This document shows, piece after piece, positions 36,801-49,654 of a DNA stretch of 64,000 nucleotides. Position 1 is the stretch's first letter; every line of letters starts with the position of its first letter. This DNA is from Laetiporus sulphureus 93-53 (lineage: Eukaryota; Basidiomycota; Agaricomycetes; Polyporales; Laetiporaceae). The position numbers were made by a program, and so were the translations under genes. Location of the stretch: positions 553,115 to 617,114 of the forward strand of contig NW_024468521.1 of assembly GCF_001632365.1 (NCBI RefSeq). The letters run 5' to 3'. Below the pieces are notes generated by a model. That model was not told where the DNA came from and ran no database searches. It saw only the letters and a program-made list of their open reading frames with translations.

Positions 36801-38327
36801 ATTCTTTCAACCTCCGCAGGAACGCTCCGGATATCTACGTCACGTCTGCTGTTGGGGTGGATCCGCACTTTTTTCATGCATCTCATAAAATTGCTCACTC
36901 ACATGCTGTCCGAGAAACGCCGACTTTAGTTCTTCTGACGCGATGAAGTTCTCATCTCATGGACCAACTGGAAGGGCAGATTCTGACCGCGTTCTCTGTC
37001 TTTTGTCAAATATGGCTCGAACCCATAAAATTGCGCAGCAATTCAAGTCCGTTAGTAAGCAGTCTGGCATCTCACCTGCGAGTTCCTCATGACTGATGAA
37101 AATACAGCATATAGGTAGGTCTCTGAATCACACATGGAGGATGGGGATTGATTCTCGAATCCCAGAACGAACAGACGCAATGTTGGCATGCTTCTGCTTG
37201 CCAAGGCAGATCACTCGATGTGATAGTTATGATGTTCAGTTCAATGTAAGCCACTTCAATGTAGCAGATAATAATGCTCTAAACTTGCATCTCCACAGCA
37301 CCGTTTATAACATTTTCATCAGGAATTTACTCGTTAATATGTATATTTGACGCGAAATAGCAGCAGCGGTGAAGGCTTGCATGACTACGATAGCTCAGAT
37401 GCCGATCTACACCTGTGAGGTTTCTGGCCATGTTTCATGATCTAATTTGCGCAATTCGGGCGTAGGATTCTGGACACTGCAAAGACGATAGTCACACTGC
37501 ACATGCGTGCCTGCATCTCATGGTCTCTGAGATCCTCATGCAATCTCCTAGTTATTATGTTGTGTCTTCGTCGACGTCCATCGCAACTTCTTATCATCAC
37601 TTGTGGTGCCGAGATCAGATATCATATATACAAACTGTCATGTTCTCATGTAAACCCAGCTGTAAGACCGTTCTCACTCTATGTTAATTCTGTGCATGAT
37701 GTGACAGTACGCGTTGCCACGTATCACCAGAGTCGTCTGCTATCAAGACAATCATTATGGATGAACGCATGACGCATGGGACCATCTCAGATAATGGTGA
37801 ACAAGTCTGAACAACAATCATTTGCCCCAGTCGCTAAAGACAGCGTGCGACGATAGGAAGGCCTCGTGCATAGATGCAGTGAGTTTTTCAGAAACCTAAA
37901 TGTCTAAAACGACCGTCCATAAGCTTTATAGAGATTCCGCTTCAAGCCTTCGCCGGACCCACCAGATAAAACGCAATGTCCGTGACCAACTAGCCACTTT
38001 CGTGAAATGGTGCGTAAAGAAGCACAAACGTCTCTCATTGGTACGTTTGGGGTTTTATATAACATTCAGCGGGTTTGAAAGTGTATCGTAACTACGTGAG
38101 CTCGAAAAGCTCACCATGAGCGAGTCACCTACGTTTTGCCGGATCTTTCATATATGTGTGCGCAAGGGGCGTTCATGTCCGACTTTATTCATCGACTGAT
38201 CTATTAGCTTGTGCGTTATTCAGACTTTCTTTCGATTTCGCCTCTCTCCGAACTGGCTACTTTCCTATCTCAGCAAGATAGACTGTTCCGAACCTGGTAC
38301 ATGACGAAAAAGGGCACTATAGATCGT
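30861..38327. other. Gene-poor stretch of 7.5 kb
   Basis: No open frame on either strand shows a family motif or joins plausibly to neighbours. The part 31150-31800 is GC-rich and gives frames of 90-150 codons on several strands at once, which is what composition alone produces. From 33 kb on the sequence has mixed composition and no clear repeats. It may hold heavily decayed transposable elements or a non-coding transcript; I cannot support either. Confidence 0.45.
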
Positions 38328-39281
38328 TCATTCCTTTGTAGGGGTTCGAGAAGCTAAGAAATCAGCCAGGTCCTTGGCGATCCAGTCATGCATCCGACTG
38401 GTCGGATGGAGGTGGTCGACCCAGATGCCCCCACCCGATTTCCTGACGTCCTCAGTTGCAAATCCATGAGCAACCGGATCATCTAGCACACGGTTGAACG
38501 TGTCCCAGGAAGAGAACTGCAGGACAGTCGCGTCAGGGTGGGCAGTTGAGAACGCCGCAGCTTGCACGTCCAACTCAGCATTCCAGGTTCTGTATATCTG
38601 GCTTCCTACATCCTTGTTAGACAGCATACGACCTACATGTGAGGGCACAAAAGGTCAAGTTGGATGTTGCGTGTACGACGGTTCGAGCTCGTACCGATAG
38701 GCGAGAGGTGAATTGGTGGTACATCGACGAGAAGAAAGTTGCGTGCGCCTGCCTCATACAGTGCTTCCTGCTCTTTAAAAAGTTCTTTCAAAGAGCTTCC
38801 GATAATCTCATCATCGGAGCCTCTACAATTTGATGAGCACAATGACGAAGCGCATAGAGATGAGACGCTCTTTACCCGCAATCGTTGATCCCCACCCAAG
38901 TGACTGTAGCATATGTTAATACGTGAGTACACAAGGAAGTGACTCTATCAACCTACTGAAAAGTGTGTCTGTTGAAGACCAAGGTGCCCAGTCAGGCTTT
39001 CTCCCTGCTGTAGGCAGGAACCGGTTGCGAATCTGGATTCGGACGCCGGATACGGTGTCTCCTCCCACGGCATAATCGTACACCAGCATCTGGCCATGGG
39101 GGGAATAGTTGGTAATTAAGTGACCGACCCAGTTTGCTGTATCGCTCTCAGTCCAGGTGACGCCGGGAAACTCGACCCCGAGTGGCTGGACTTCGGTGGG
39201 GTGTGGCGACATCAAAGCAAGATAGCCAACGTCAGAATATGAGTCACCGCTGTTTTCGAAGTTTAAAAACATCAATTTCAT
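38328..39281 (-). CDS. GDSL/SGNH-family hydrolase (CE16-like esterase)
   Basis: Four exons on the minus strand. Block I is NSGDSYSDVGY (nucleophile Ser), block III is WVGINDCG (across the first intron), and the C-terminal pair Asp/His is in GIWVDHLHPTS. Between them lie ELFKEQEALYEAGARNF and LLVDVPPIHLSP. The order and spacing are those of fungal carbohydrate-esterase-16-type acetyl esterases, which remove acetyl groups from plant polysaccharides, but other esters are possible. The start is unsure: the given frame starts MKLMFLNFE, with no signal peptide, and an upstream exon joining near 39290-39300 would fit. Three extra residues sit before GDS compared with the usual FGDS. Confidence 0.75.
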
Positions 39282-39299
39282 TGCAAAGTTGTCGGTCCA

Positions 39300-40065
39300 A
39301 GATGCTCACAAGACTACGAGTCTGGAGATGCCAGCAATCCCCTTCCATGATGGGGTGATATTGTTCGTATGCATCGATGATTGCGATCAGCGTTGGAGAA
39401 GGTGCGATATACAATCTTCAGTTACTGAACGTCTATGGGCGGGCTTGAAGCTTGAATGTTCGGTAGAGACAGCGAACCAAGTGGCAAATATCAACTTGCT
39501 GGAAATCCCTCGACGGTAGCGCTGGTGGAACGCGTCCACGCGGCGCGTCGAGCGCGTCTATGATTCTCATGGGCACGTGGTCTCACCTTACAAGCAACTA
39601 CTTTCATCGGAAATACTGTTGTGATGGCCTGGAAGGACAATCACTTCAGGTACGCATCCGTACTGCCTGTCGCGCCACGTTGAGTCAGGTGGCAGGCTCG
39701 TATGACACTGGAGATCAGACACCCGCTGCGTCTCATAGCTAGCTGTATCAACAGAGCATGTTGATATGTCAAGGATGATGGTAAGGAGGGTGTATTGATT
39801 ATTGCCATTTTCAATAGCGACGACTTGTGAACAGGCAAACATTCTCGGTGAATAGCGTATGGCAGAAACAGCGTAGGCGCGATTAGTGCCTTGAAGAGCT
39901 CTCGTCATTTTCGACTACGCTTTCCTGTCTCCGGTTCTTTTCATTAGCTTCTTCAGTTGAGTCTTCATTCTCTATCGCAGCTTCATGTGCGCGAGACCTT
40001 TGCATTGAGACAGTGAAGATGATTGAGTGGATCATTTATTTAGGGAAAGCACTCCACTGTCACAC
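39300..40065. other. Intergenic, no recognised gene
   Basis: Short frames only. Probably contains 5' sequence of the hydrolase and 3' sequence of the membrane-protein gene to the right. Confidence 0.4.
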
Positions 40066-42009
40066 TTACCAAGTTGATAAAGACGATAGTCTCCGAGCGA
40101 CGAAGCTGCTCAAAAGGCTCGATGACTGAGCATTATCTGAGTCCTCCTGCATCTCCTTGAGCACTTGGCGTGAGTTGAGTCTGAATAGCAGTGAGCTGCT
40201 GTGATTCATTATGATCATGAGCTTTGCATACGTCGCGAGCGCCACGTTTACAGTGACTATCTTTATATTCAGATCTCTATGTGTCGATAAACTAGAGACC
40301 GGCGACTTACGTGTGCCAGAGAAACAGTATACACCATCCATTGCTTGTGTCCCATTTGGCTTGTACTGTGAAACATTTCTGTGAACGTACAGCTTTGGGT
40401 GACGTGGCTTGAACTGACAGTAACGATGACAAATAGTTGGACGGCGCTGTAACATAATGAACAGCGAATATGCGACAACGATGAACGAATGACCTGTGCC
40501 ACATCGAGTACTCACAAGAGGGCTATCGCTCGGTTGATCGTCCACATGATGAGTTTCGTGATGACGAACTCCGTCCTAGATGCAACGCGATCAGCGCACA
40601 AACGGCACTCGCATGTGCAAGACACCATTTACGCTTGACAGCCCGTCCTAGCGCCATGAAATATGGAACATAGACAGACCGCTATGTAGAAATCGACGGC
40701 AAGAACCGAATACCCTTGTATCCGACCAGGCACCTATAAATGCACGACGTTAGCCCGCTTCGAGCAAAAGGCAGGAGCGTGACGGACGTTGACTCGCTCG
40801 ATGGCGACAATATCGGTAGGACTGGAAAGGCTACCACCAACTGAATCAGTTCCTTCACGAAGAACACGTGCAAATGGAAAGCACTCACATGTCGTAGGCA
40901 GTGACTGTACGCGAGAGGCGTGAATATCACAAAGTGCGAGAATTCAGAGAAAAGGGACATACCGAGCCCACAGACTTAACATATAGCACGTCAACAGCGT
41001 CTCTGATGTCAATGAGGAATATAAGACGTCATACCGAACGACAACAATGTCAAAAGAGCCTGTGCGATTTGCATCGCGATCAGACTGGACGTCTAGCGAT
41101 ACCATAACTGACAAACTCTTACCCCAATCGTTGTCAACGGCTTACGCAATGGTCTATTCTTAAGTACTGCAATGATATAATGAGCACACGGAACAATTAA
41201 TCGAAGGAAAGAACTCACGAGTCCAGATATTTCGGATGTATAGACTGTAATGACTGGGTCAGAGTCGTTGCGGAACCATGAGCGGCTCTGACGCACCATT
41301 GTACCGCCAACACCGTTGCAGCCTACAGCGTAGATAGTCAGCTAAGAACGGCGCGATTTTGCTACAACCGTACGGTTATTATAAAGTGAACCTTCACGCA
41401 ATACCATTAGCACTACAGGGAACTGAACGGCCATAGCAACAGAATCTTACGGTGTATGAACTAAGATAGTCAGGAGTTAGCTCCGAATATGGCGATAGCG
41501 CATGTCGTTTGACTATGACTCACATAGGAAGTAGAAGGAGCGCAGAAGGATTGCTATGGTTGGCTATGAACCAATACCAAAGCAACTACGACACGTTGAG
41601 ATGAGAGAGATCAACATATTTTTCAGAAACAACGCGCACCTGGCCATGAAGGAAGTCTTTCACTGTGTCCATCAGCCTGTGAAATGTTGCATATTGGGTG
41701 ATGATGTCTTCTGTTAGAGGACCAACCATAGAAAGATCACCTGTTCGTAGCGTATCAGCAGTCGATCTGAGAAGAGAAAAGAGAACGGCTTCGCTGACCA
41801 GAACCCTTAAAGGGGCACCGTCGTGGTTGGAATTATGAAAGTAATATATCGTCTGAGAGAAAGTGCCGCCGTAGAATCTATAGAAGAAATTGGTTAGATT
41901 GGTTAGCTCTGTAAGATCAACGAAACAGCCAGTCATACAGGAAACACAGGAGCATCCCAACGAAAGTCGAGGTGAACGTTGTTTCCGGGCCGAGCGTTGT
42001 CCCTGACAT
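40066..42009 (-). CDS. Seven-helix membrane protein, DUF6534-type, copy C
   Basis: The first exon (42009-41939) reads MSGTTLGPETTFTSTFVGML and joins across an intron to FYGGTFSQTIYYFHNS, APLRVL, VIFLW/LMDTVKDFLHGQ and LLWYWFIANHSNPSALLL. The same exon order, phases and residues recur in copies A and B. The C-terminal end is recognised near 40070-40250 (LLFRLNSRQVLKEMQED), the position of the LNxR motif of this family. The exons between about 40300 and 41400 are not resolved; several frames are open but I cannot choose splice sites. Function is unknown; the family is large in mushroom fungi and resembles receptors in topology. The gene may be partly degraded. Confidence 0.55.
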
Positions 42010-44538
42010 TGTGATCAATAGAGGCAACGACAATGCCCGCGAAGCATTATAAGAGACAGAGATACAATTATACGGTTTACTTGCAACCCTAGTACGCCGC
42101 CGCTCTTCGAGTGGTTTGTCAGGAGCTCATGTGCTGTGAACGTCAGTAATCCTTGGCTGTTATTGGCTGAGACCTACTTTACTATTTTTGCCAAACCAGT
42201 AATCTCTCGACCTGTGGGTAACATCTAGAATTTGGGCGCTCCATCGAAGTCGAAGCAGTGAATGCCAAGAACCAGCCTGGAGGAACTTCCCACCACCAGA
42301 TCGAGCATTGGAGCGCACGCTCGAATATCGCAAAAAAATTTGACGAGGTATATATTGGCATTATTGGAATGGAACGTTGGGAAGGTTCGAATATGCGATG
42401 TAAATTCGACTGTCAGCTGCTGTCCAAGGCCATCGAGGACGTCTGTTGCGACGCGTATTCGCACATACCACGAAAGCTGTGAGTACGTCTTGGGGCCGGT
42501 GATGTAAGAGCCGTGCTGGAATGTACTCGGATCAACGTGGTACAGATCTGTAACTGTTTGGGTATTGCAGTTCGCAGGTCAACTCTTTCAGAAACGCACC
42601 GTGCAAATACGTATATGCCGTCTGGTCTCGTACCCGTGCGTTCGTCTCTTGGTAAGAAACTCAACGTCTGGGAGTACCAATTATATTGGAAAGCGTGGGC
42701 AATAAAGGCGGCCGAATTGGTTGTGGAAGGCTCTGCGTATATATTCAGGCATAATGGCAAGAAGTGAATCGTGCGCAAATTTATGCGCTAAAGCTGTCCC
42801 CTTCGGTTTCAAGTCAATCAAGAGTACAGACCTCTCTCCGGCATGGATAGAAGCATCTTAAAATGTTGCTATGATGCTGGTTATGCGACTCTGACCTTCG
42901 TACTGTGATAATTGCAAGCGATCCACACGTGGTGGACACATTGCCATGGAGGTGCTGACGGCGAAAATCTGAAATGATGAATGAGCTTAGCCCTTGAATA
43001 TTAATTGTACGACTGTCTTCGTTGGAGCTCTAGTCAAAGACAAAACAATGAAGCCGATGCTGGCGTTACGAGCTGTTACGAGACGCGTAATGCTGTGACT
43101 AGACGCGATTAACGTCACGCTTGGTTCATCGACTCACCTCCCATCTTTTGAAAGAAGGCGAAGGAGACAAATATTCATAAGCGAAATACGGAATCGCGTA
43201 ATTTTCATGGTTGTTTTCACTAGCCCTGACTGGGTAAATTTAAACATATAATCACGCGTCTGTGGCGTCTGTGGCGCACTTCGGCATTGGCAGGTCAAAC
43301 TGCTCCTGTCCGCTTTCGTCATGTTCGCCCTGCAACCTTCCAGATGCTCTTGCGTTTCATGACAAACTTGATTCGAGAGCCGATATGCGCTGACTATCTG
43401 GCCTTTGCGACGAACCCTCTCCCTGTCGCCGATGAACCTGGTTTCAGGACAAAGGATCCTCCTGTGGTTTATTGGGTTCTCGAATGAAAGTCCTTCCATG
43501 ATGATGAGCTGGTCTTTTCTGCGGGACGCTGGACACGTGCACCTCTATGTGGTCGAAACGGCCGTTGGTTCCGGCGGACTCGGCGCCAGCTGTTTCAAAA
43601 CTTCGCGTCATTATGAAGATTGGTGGTGACGACTTGGTTCAGGATTTGCTCTTGCTTTCCATGTTCAAGTAGCTATGGGATTCACATCGGCGCATTCAGA
43701 CGAGTGATGCCGGCTTAGCCATATGTCAGTGTACGAGCGCTCATGTCACTACCAATCGGCATTCAGGATCTCATCATCGGTGGGGCCGCTGGGCGGTAAC
43801 ACTGGACTGCAGCAGTACTCAAAGCATTTGCGAATCCTGCTTAACATCTGTCGTGTTCGAATTTACAACTTTGTGTTGGTATACCGTGCCATGCCATCTC
43901 CACAAGAATGTTTTCTGGCTCGAAACTAGGGCTTCTGAGAATCATCCCATTCCACTATATAGTCTCCGGCGTGTTTACCGACAGCAGCTAGAAACATGTT
44001 TTCGACGGTGGCAACTCTGATGTGCCTTTCGGAGGCTGCACAATGCCTTCAGCCGTCCAACATCACGATATTCATTAGTCACACAGCAACTTTGACAAGC
44101 TCATCATGACGTCGTTGTTCGCGCCAACGGTCGCTGCGAACGTTTATGGGTGTCCTGGTGCGTGATATGCATGGTGCTATCGTCTCTGATCAGTCGAGAA
44201 CACAGTGGGTCTATCGGAGATCGTTGAGCAGAAGACATGCCTCACATTGTATCATTCTACGTCAAGAAGCAGTGCGTGAGGTGTTTTCCATTGAATCGAT
44301 TATAAACAATAAATCAACCGCGGGTGCCGCCCATGGTCACCGTACCTAGCACTTCAGATAAACCCGCGCTGACACAGGTGTAACACCGGGATTACGCGAC
44401 ATCTCCCGCGTACAGCCTCGTTTATCTGTTGCACATTTTTAGTCCCATCATTGAGCGCCATCTCAGCCGAGCCGGAGTAGATGAAATAGATAAGACAGGT
44501 CTGTCCTTCATTCCGTATTCATTCTTCCAATACGACTC
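42010..44538. other. No recognised gene; left part of a duplicated segment
   Basis: From about 43780 to 44480 the sequence resembles 53755-54290 (for example GGCGGCAACTCNGATG and CGAGGCTGCAC versus GGTGGCAACTCTGATG and GGAGGCTGCAC). Both lie upstream of a DUF6534-type gene in the same order. 42010-43780 holds frames of up to 120 codons without motifs. Confidence 0.45.
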
Positions 44539-46443
44539 ATGATGTATCCTGAATTGCCGCTGAATAGCACTGCAGGATGCAGTTTCATTGGCATGTTCTT
44601 CTCGTTCATGTGCGTCTCGTTATTCCCCAGACTATGTGCAACCACTCTCAACGACTTATTGCAGACTGTATGGAGGCACATTAGCCCAGACAAGTTTCTA
44701 CTTCCACCGCTACACCGAAGATAGAATGACTCTGAAAGCTCTGGTTCGTACTCAATCGATCTGACTCCGAATGGGTTGAATACACGTGAGGCGCAGGTGG
44801 CATTTATGTGGTATGTCGTTGCATACACCAAGACACACTGAGACGTTACCATGTGAGCAGGTTGCTTGACACAGTCAAGGAAGGCGTAGTTGGGCAGGTC
44901 TGTGACAATGTTTGTCTTGAGAGCGGACTCTGACGCTTTGTGCCAGCTGCTTTGGTTCAGTGTTGTTCAGGGCCATGCCAATATCAAGTCTTTGTCGAAG
45001 ATAGACCGGTGCGTTTCCTCTGTGTTGATTGCCATTTCTGCGTGTTGAGTACCCTTTTCTAGGGCTTATGGAGTGCGTGATTCTTTCAACTATGATGTAC
45101 TACCGATATTCATCGTATTCATTCCAGGCGGAACATGCGCTCGCGGTTTGTGTGCTTCGAGAACGTGTCTATGCGAATCATTCGCTGACTCGCACCTCAG
45201 GCAGTGACCATTTTCATTGTGCAGTGGTTTGTCAAGCAACATACAATCGCAGAATATTTAGCTGAAAAGAGATCGCAGCTTCTACTTACGAACATTCCTG
45301 CATCGTGCGTACAGTCAACACAGTAATTTCTTTCGTTTTTCTCACGGACTTTTGGTAGTACTCCCTACACATCGTCTACGCATACCCGTCGTAGTGTGTG
45401 GTGTGAGTACGATATTGATCGCCCATTCCGAACTAACGTACATCGTTAGTTGATCTTAGCAGTCGCCTCGTTAGGTGAGCGTCCCCCAATTCAACGCTAT
45501 TTTGCGTAGACTGACTGCAATGTAAAGCTGGGAGTATTGGTTCGTATCCGATACATCTTCATTCAATTCATAGAACCGAGCTCAGAATGACATCTGTAGG
45601 GGTGATCTACGAGGTGTAAGCATGCAAAGAACAGGTATCTTTATGCAGTGCTCATGTTTGTTCCGACTGCCTTGGTTAAGGTATTCGAACCCCACAGCTC
45701 AGAGTGTCTCCGTGCACGTCAAGGTACATGAACGTATTGCAAACCTTCATGCCGAACAATTGATCATCCCTAGATTCCTGGGAGAGTACAATCCGTCTTT
45801 GCGCTGGCAAGTGATGTCTACATTACGACATCCTTGTTCTGCATCCTCTATGCTGCCCGGTCGACGTGAGTAACGATTGTCCCGAGCAGTTCACTTCATT
45901 AACATGTTTCAGGATAACCTCCACTACAACAGGAATTCTCACAAAGCTCATAGTCTATACGGTTCACAGAGGGGTACTCCTTTCGTGAGTATAGGAGGTT
46001 TTTGTTATACCGCTAGTCGACTCATAACAACGTCGTCCTTCGTTAAGCGTTCTCCAAGTCCTCCAAATTGCTACAGTATGTGGTCGACCACTTTTCAAAG
46101 ACTACGTGCCTTTCATGTTGTCTTTCAACACTTCCCCATAACAGTACGAGGAAACAGGCTCAGAATTAACAGACATATTCTACTTTCCTTCAAGTACATG
46201 TGAGCTTTAGCTGCTCTGTAATGGCGTGCCGTAGGACTGATCATCATGTCAAGTGTACGTAAACACACTGCTTGCCGTGTATGTACTCCCCGTGCAGCTG
46301 CTTTCGCTACGGGGCCCGAGAGACGCTGAACATCAATTTATAGGTTGAACGCGCGCCAACACGTCAGAGCATTCGACGCCGATTGTCAGGACCGCTATTC
46401 GATTCCATTGGCAACCATTCACACGGAACAGCCCACGCCTTGA
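44539..46443 (+). CDS. Seven-helix membrane protein, DUF6534-type, copy A
   Basis: Exons read MMYPELPLNSTAGCSFIGMF, LYGGTLAQTSFYFHRYTED, TLKAL, VAFMW/LLDTVKEGVVGQ and LLWFSVVQGHANIKSLSKI, in the order and with the intron phases of copies B and C. The last exon (from about 46344) begins with LNARQHVRAFDAD, the conserved C-terminal motif, and stops at 46441-46443. The middle exons (about 45050-46340) could not be resolved, so frame-breaking changes there are possible. Such proteins have seven membrane helices and no known function. The gene sits just upstream of the P450 gene in the same direction. Confidence 0.5.
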
Positions 46444-47077
46444 AGAACGGAGCCGACATTAGCTCTGAGGATGGTCCGCTCAATTTCATGTTCCGATGTG
46501 GACCTCAACTTGCTGACAATGATGATCACTCTCTCTTCCATGCATTTCTGTATGAAAGCTTACTTGAACCCTGTTGATACCTCAACGGGAGCCGCCGCCA
46601 TGACTGGAACTTATAATTTCGAGGTAGTACCTCATGTATAGCCTTTCAAAGAACCGTTTATGCTGTCAAACCTACTGCTCTGCTGGCGAGAGCAATCCGG
46701 GATCGCCCTTAGAGAACATGCAGATATGTTCAGCTTGGATATATGATAGTGATGTATAAAGAGCGCCTTGGTGCTGGTAGCGCCCGCGGGCGGTGCAGTA
46801 GATGGGATCATGTTATGGGCGCATCTTCGAAGGTCTTCCGAACACTGCCAATCGACATCCAAGCTCCCACGCGCAGACCCTCAAACGTGATGGAGTACCG
46901 CCTTTATTCTCACACGTTGGCAGGTGCTACTGTCAGCAAGTGGTCAACTATTGACGGCTCGACGTGGTCTCAAGTAAATAGTAAACTGATCCCCTGCATC
47001 GTGCACACAAACACTCGACAAATTCTTGTTTGGTTCTTCGACTGCTCAGACAGTGGACCCAAACTTTCGAATGTAGT
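46444..47077. other. Intergenic, upstream of the P450 gene
   Basis: No gene recognised. The last 40-90 bases before the P450 ATG match sequence at 59790-59815, part of the duplicated P450 5' end. Confidence 0.4.
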
Positions 47078-49179
47078 ATGGATTCCGTCGCTCTCATCTA
47101 TGCTTCTATCGCATTTGCGATCTTCTACCTTCTGGTCTCTGCTGTACGCCAACCTCAAGTGCGTATACCTATTAAGCCATAGGAGTGTATACAGCGGTGT
47201 CTAACGCTCAAGGGCAAGTTGCGCCACATTCCAACGGTCGGAGGCCCCTCTTTGCCCATATTATCCTACTTCGGTGCCTTGAACTACCTCTTCCATGCAG
47301 CGGACATTTTGCAAGAAGGCTATACGCGGGTACGTTATTGGTTCCATGCCCGATACACAGTCATCCTGATGTGAGCACATTTGGTTGTTTCAGTACAAGG
47401 ACGGTATATTCAAACACGCAGAGTTTCGCGGATGGCACGTCATCGTGACTGGATCACGACTGACTGACGAACTACGCAAAGCTTCACATGACGAACTATC
47501 CTTCGAGGAAGCCATTGTTGATGTAAGAGGTCCTCTCAATCCTGTACAGTCAGTCGCACTTTATATGACATGCATTTCAAGACTCTCGCGGTCGACTACA
47601 CACTCGGGCCAAATATCCAGCGCAACACCTATCACGTACCGATTATTCGCTCACAGCTGACCCGAAACCTTGCATCTCTCTTTCCGGACTTGCGCGACGA
47701 GATTGTTGCTGCATTTGAGGATGAGATTCCTTTGAAGGACGAAGGTACGTAGTCACTCGTCTGAAGGTTGACGTTATGTACGATGATATTCGTCGCAGGT
47801 TGGACCAACATCCCTGCAAATGCTGCCATTACCCAGATTGTGTGCAGGACTAGCAACCGCTTGTTCGTAGGGTTGCCAAAATGTAATGTGTCTTCGAAGA
47901 CTCTCTGGGCGGCTTTCTGGCAGAGCTAACTGATTTGTCAGGCAGGGATCCAGACTATTGTGAGCTGAACAAGAGATTCACCATCGACTTTATCCAAGGA
48001 GCTGCTATCATCAATCTCTTCCCGCGGTTGCTCAAGCCGTTCGTTTGGCTTAACGTCCTCCTGTGTGAAATCCTATTCTCATGGCTACGCGCAGGATCGT
48101 CGCACGGTTTCTCACAAATGTTCCCCGAAGCGTGGACCGTGGTTTGAAGCACTTGGGCCCCATAATTTCGGAAAGGTTTGAGAATATTGAGAAACTTGGG
48201 GAGAAGTGGGCAGAAAAGCCGGTAGGCGCAACTTTCGCATACCATGACTGATGAGATACGCTCACATTGATGGCTACCTTATTCTCCCTATAGAACGACC
48301 TTCTCCAATGGCTGATTGACGCATCCCGCGGAGAGGAGCACTCAGTTCGTGCATTGGTGCTACGTATGCTAACAGTGAACGTCGCTGCTATTCATACATC
48401 ATCGATGGTCAGTGTGTGCGCTGACCGATGAATACGAACACTAACGGCTTCTCAACGCATCTCTAGACCTTCACGCATGCGCTGTTCTACCTTGCAGCAT
48501 ACCCAGAGTATGTGCAGCCATTACGGGAGGAAGTCGAGGCCGTCGTGACACAAGAGGGTTGGAGCAAAGCAGCGATGATTAGAATGCGCAAGGTCGACAG
48601 CTTTCTCAAGGAGATCAACCGGGTCACTGGGGTTGGCGCAAGTAAGTACATTTGCCCGTTATCTGCAGTGGCCGATATCTTAATGGTGTTTCCTTGGCTG
48701 TCAGAATCGCTGAACCGTAAGGCCATGAAGGACATCACGTTCTCAGATGGGACATTCATACCGGCTGGAACATTTGTGTCAGCCGCATCTCGCGCAACGC
48801 ATTTCGATGAAGGCATCTATCCGGATGCCTTGAAGTTCAATCCATGGCGGTTTTCGGACATGCGCGAGTGCCAGGGGGAGAGCACGAAGCACCATATGGT
48901 GAGCACGAGCGTGGACTATCTTTCCTTTGGGCACGGACGACATGCATGGTGAGCATTCATTGTTGTCTTATGGAAAGCGATCATATAGACCTCACTCGAT
49001 CGTATAGTCCGGGTCGATTTTTTGCTGTGAACGAGCTGAAGGCGCTCCTCGCTCATGTCGTGGTGACTTATGACGTGAGGTTGGGGAAAGAGGGCGAGTT
49101 GCCATCCTCGACGTGGTTCGGTCCAACGTTGGTGCCGAACACGAAGGCGGAAGTCATGTTCCGCAAACGACAGTCATGA
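47078..49179 (+). CDS. Cytochrome P450 monooxygenase
   Basis: About twelve exons. The chain starts with a membrane anchor (ASIAFAIFYLLVSAV), then IPTVGGPSLPILSYFG (proline-rich hinge), DYTLGPNIQRNTYH, CRTSNRLFVGLP, an I-helix region NVAAIHTSSM, the K-helix ExxR as KEINR, FNPWRFSDMRE, and the heme-binding FGHGRHACPG with the Cys ligand split by an intron. It ends VMFRKRQS. Pattern and order fit the large basidiomycete-specific P450 families; substrate unknown. Two places are odd: the first intron can be 36 or 55 nt, and at LLKPFV/RFLTNVP (about 48040-48095) an in-frame join needs a 32-nt intron, so a one-base lesion is possible. Three P450 fragments lie nearby. Confidence 0.8.
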
Positions 49180-49421
49180 AGCCAGACTTCGGTCTGTTCA
49201 TGATTGCATCTGCACTTAAAGATTTGACGGTGATCCTGAGGCGTACTTTGGACATTTCTCAATGAACGAGAGATCAGAAGGCAGTCGTGTATCGTTGCTT
49301 GATAGAAATTTGTGAGATTTTATAGCGTATAAAGGAAGTTATCATAGAGTCGGGACTGAAGCTCGATCGTAGGTCAAGAGCCCGTACGAGAAACGAACGT
49401 TATCCTACATACTGGCATGTC

Positions 49422-49580
49422 TCAACCCCGCCTACTCCTAAACAAAACCTTGAGCTTCAGGTCAGAGATGAGCAGGACGCCGAACCAGCTTGACTTGAGA
49501 AATACACCACTATCTTCGTCTTGACCTCATACGCGAGCATGACATGAGTCAGCAGGGCCTTCAGCTCATTGGCCGCATAG
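49422..49580 (-). pseudogene. P450 C-terminal fragment, inverted
   Basis: Minus-strand reading gives AANELKALLTHVMLAYEVKT, then after a frame change SSWFGVLLISDLKLKVLFRS and a stop. It matches the C-terminal 55 residues of the intact P450 (AVNELKALLAHVVVTYDVRL... STWFGPTLVPNTKAEVMFRK). It faces that gene tail to tail, about 240 bases away. The heme motif is not present. This is a relic of a second P450. Confidence 0.75.
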
Positions 49581-49654
49581 GGCTAAAGAGATACTCAGTG
49601 AAATGAACGAAGAGATGACAGAATCCGAAAGTGGTCAGGTGAGGGCTTAGGCTA

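Noticed and set aside
37010..37090. A tRNA-like T-arm on the minus strand (GGGTTCGAGCC)
   Set aside because: A matching acceptor stem and a D arm could not be found at the right distance.
42225..42780. Short frames on both strands between DUF6534 copies
   Set aside because: None matches an exon of the family or any other motif I know.
45520..45560. A second T-arm-like hairpin (ATTGG TTCGTAT CCGAT)
   Set aside because: No acceptor stem or anticodon arm upstream; probably chance.
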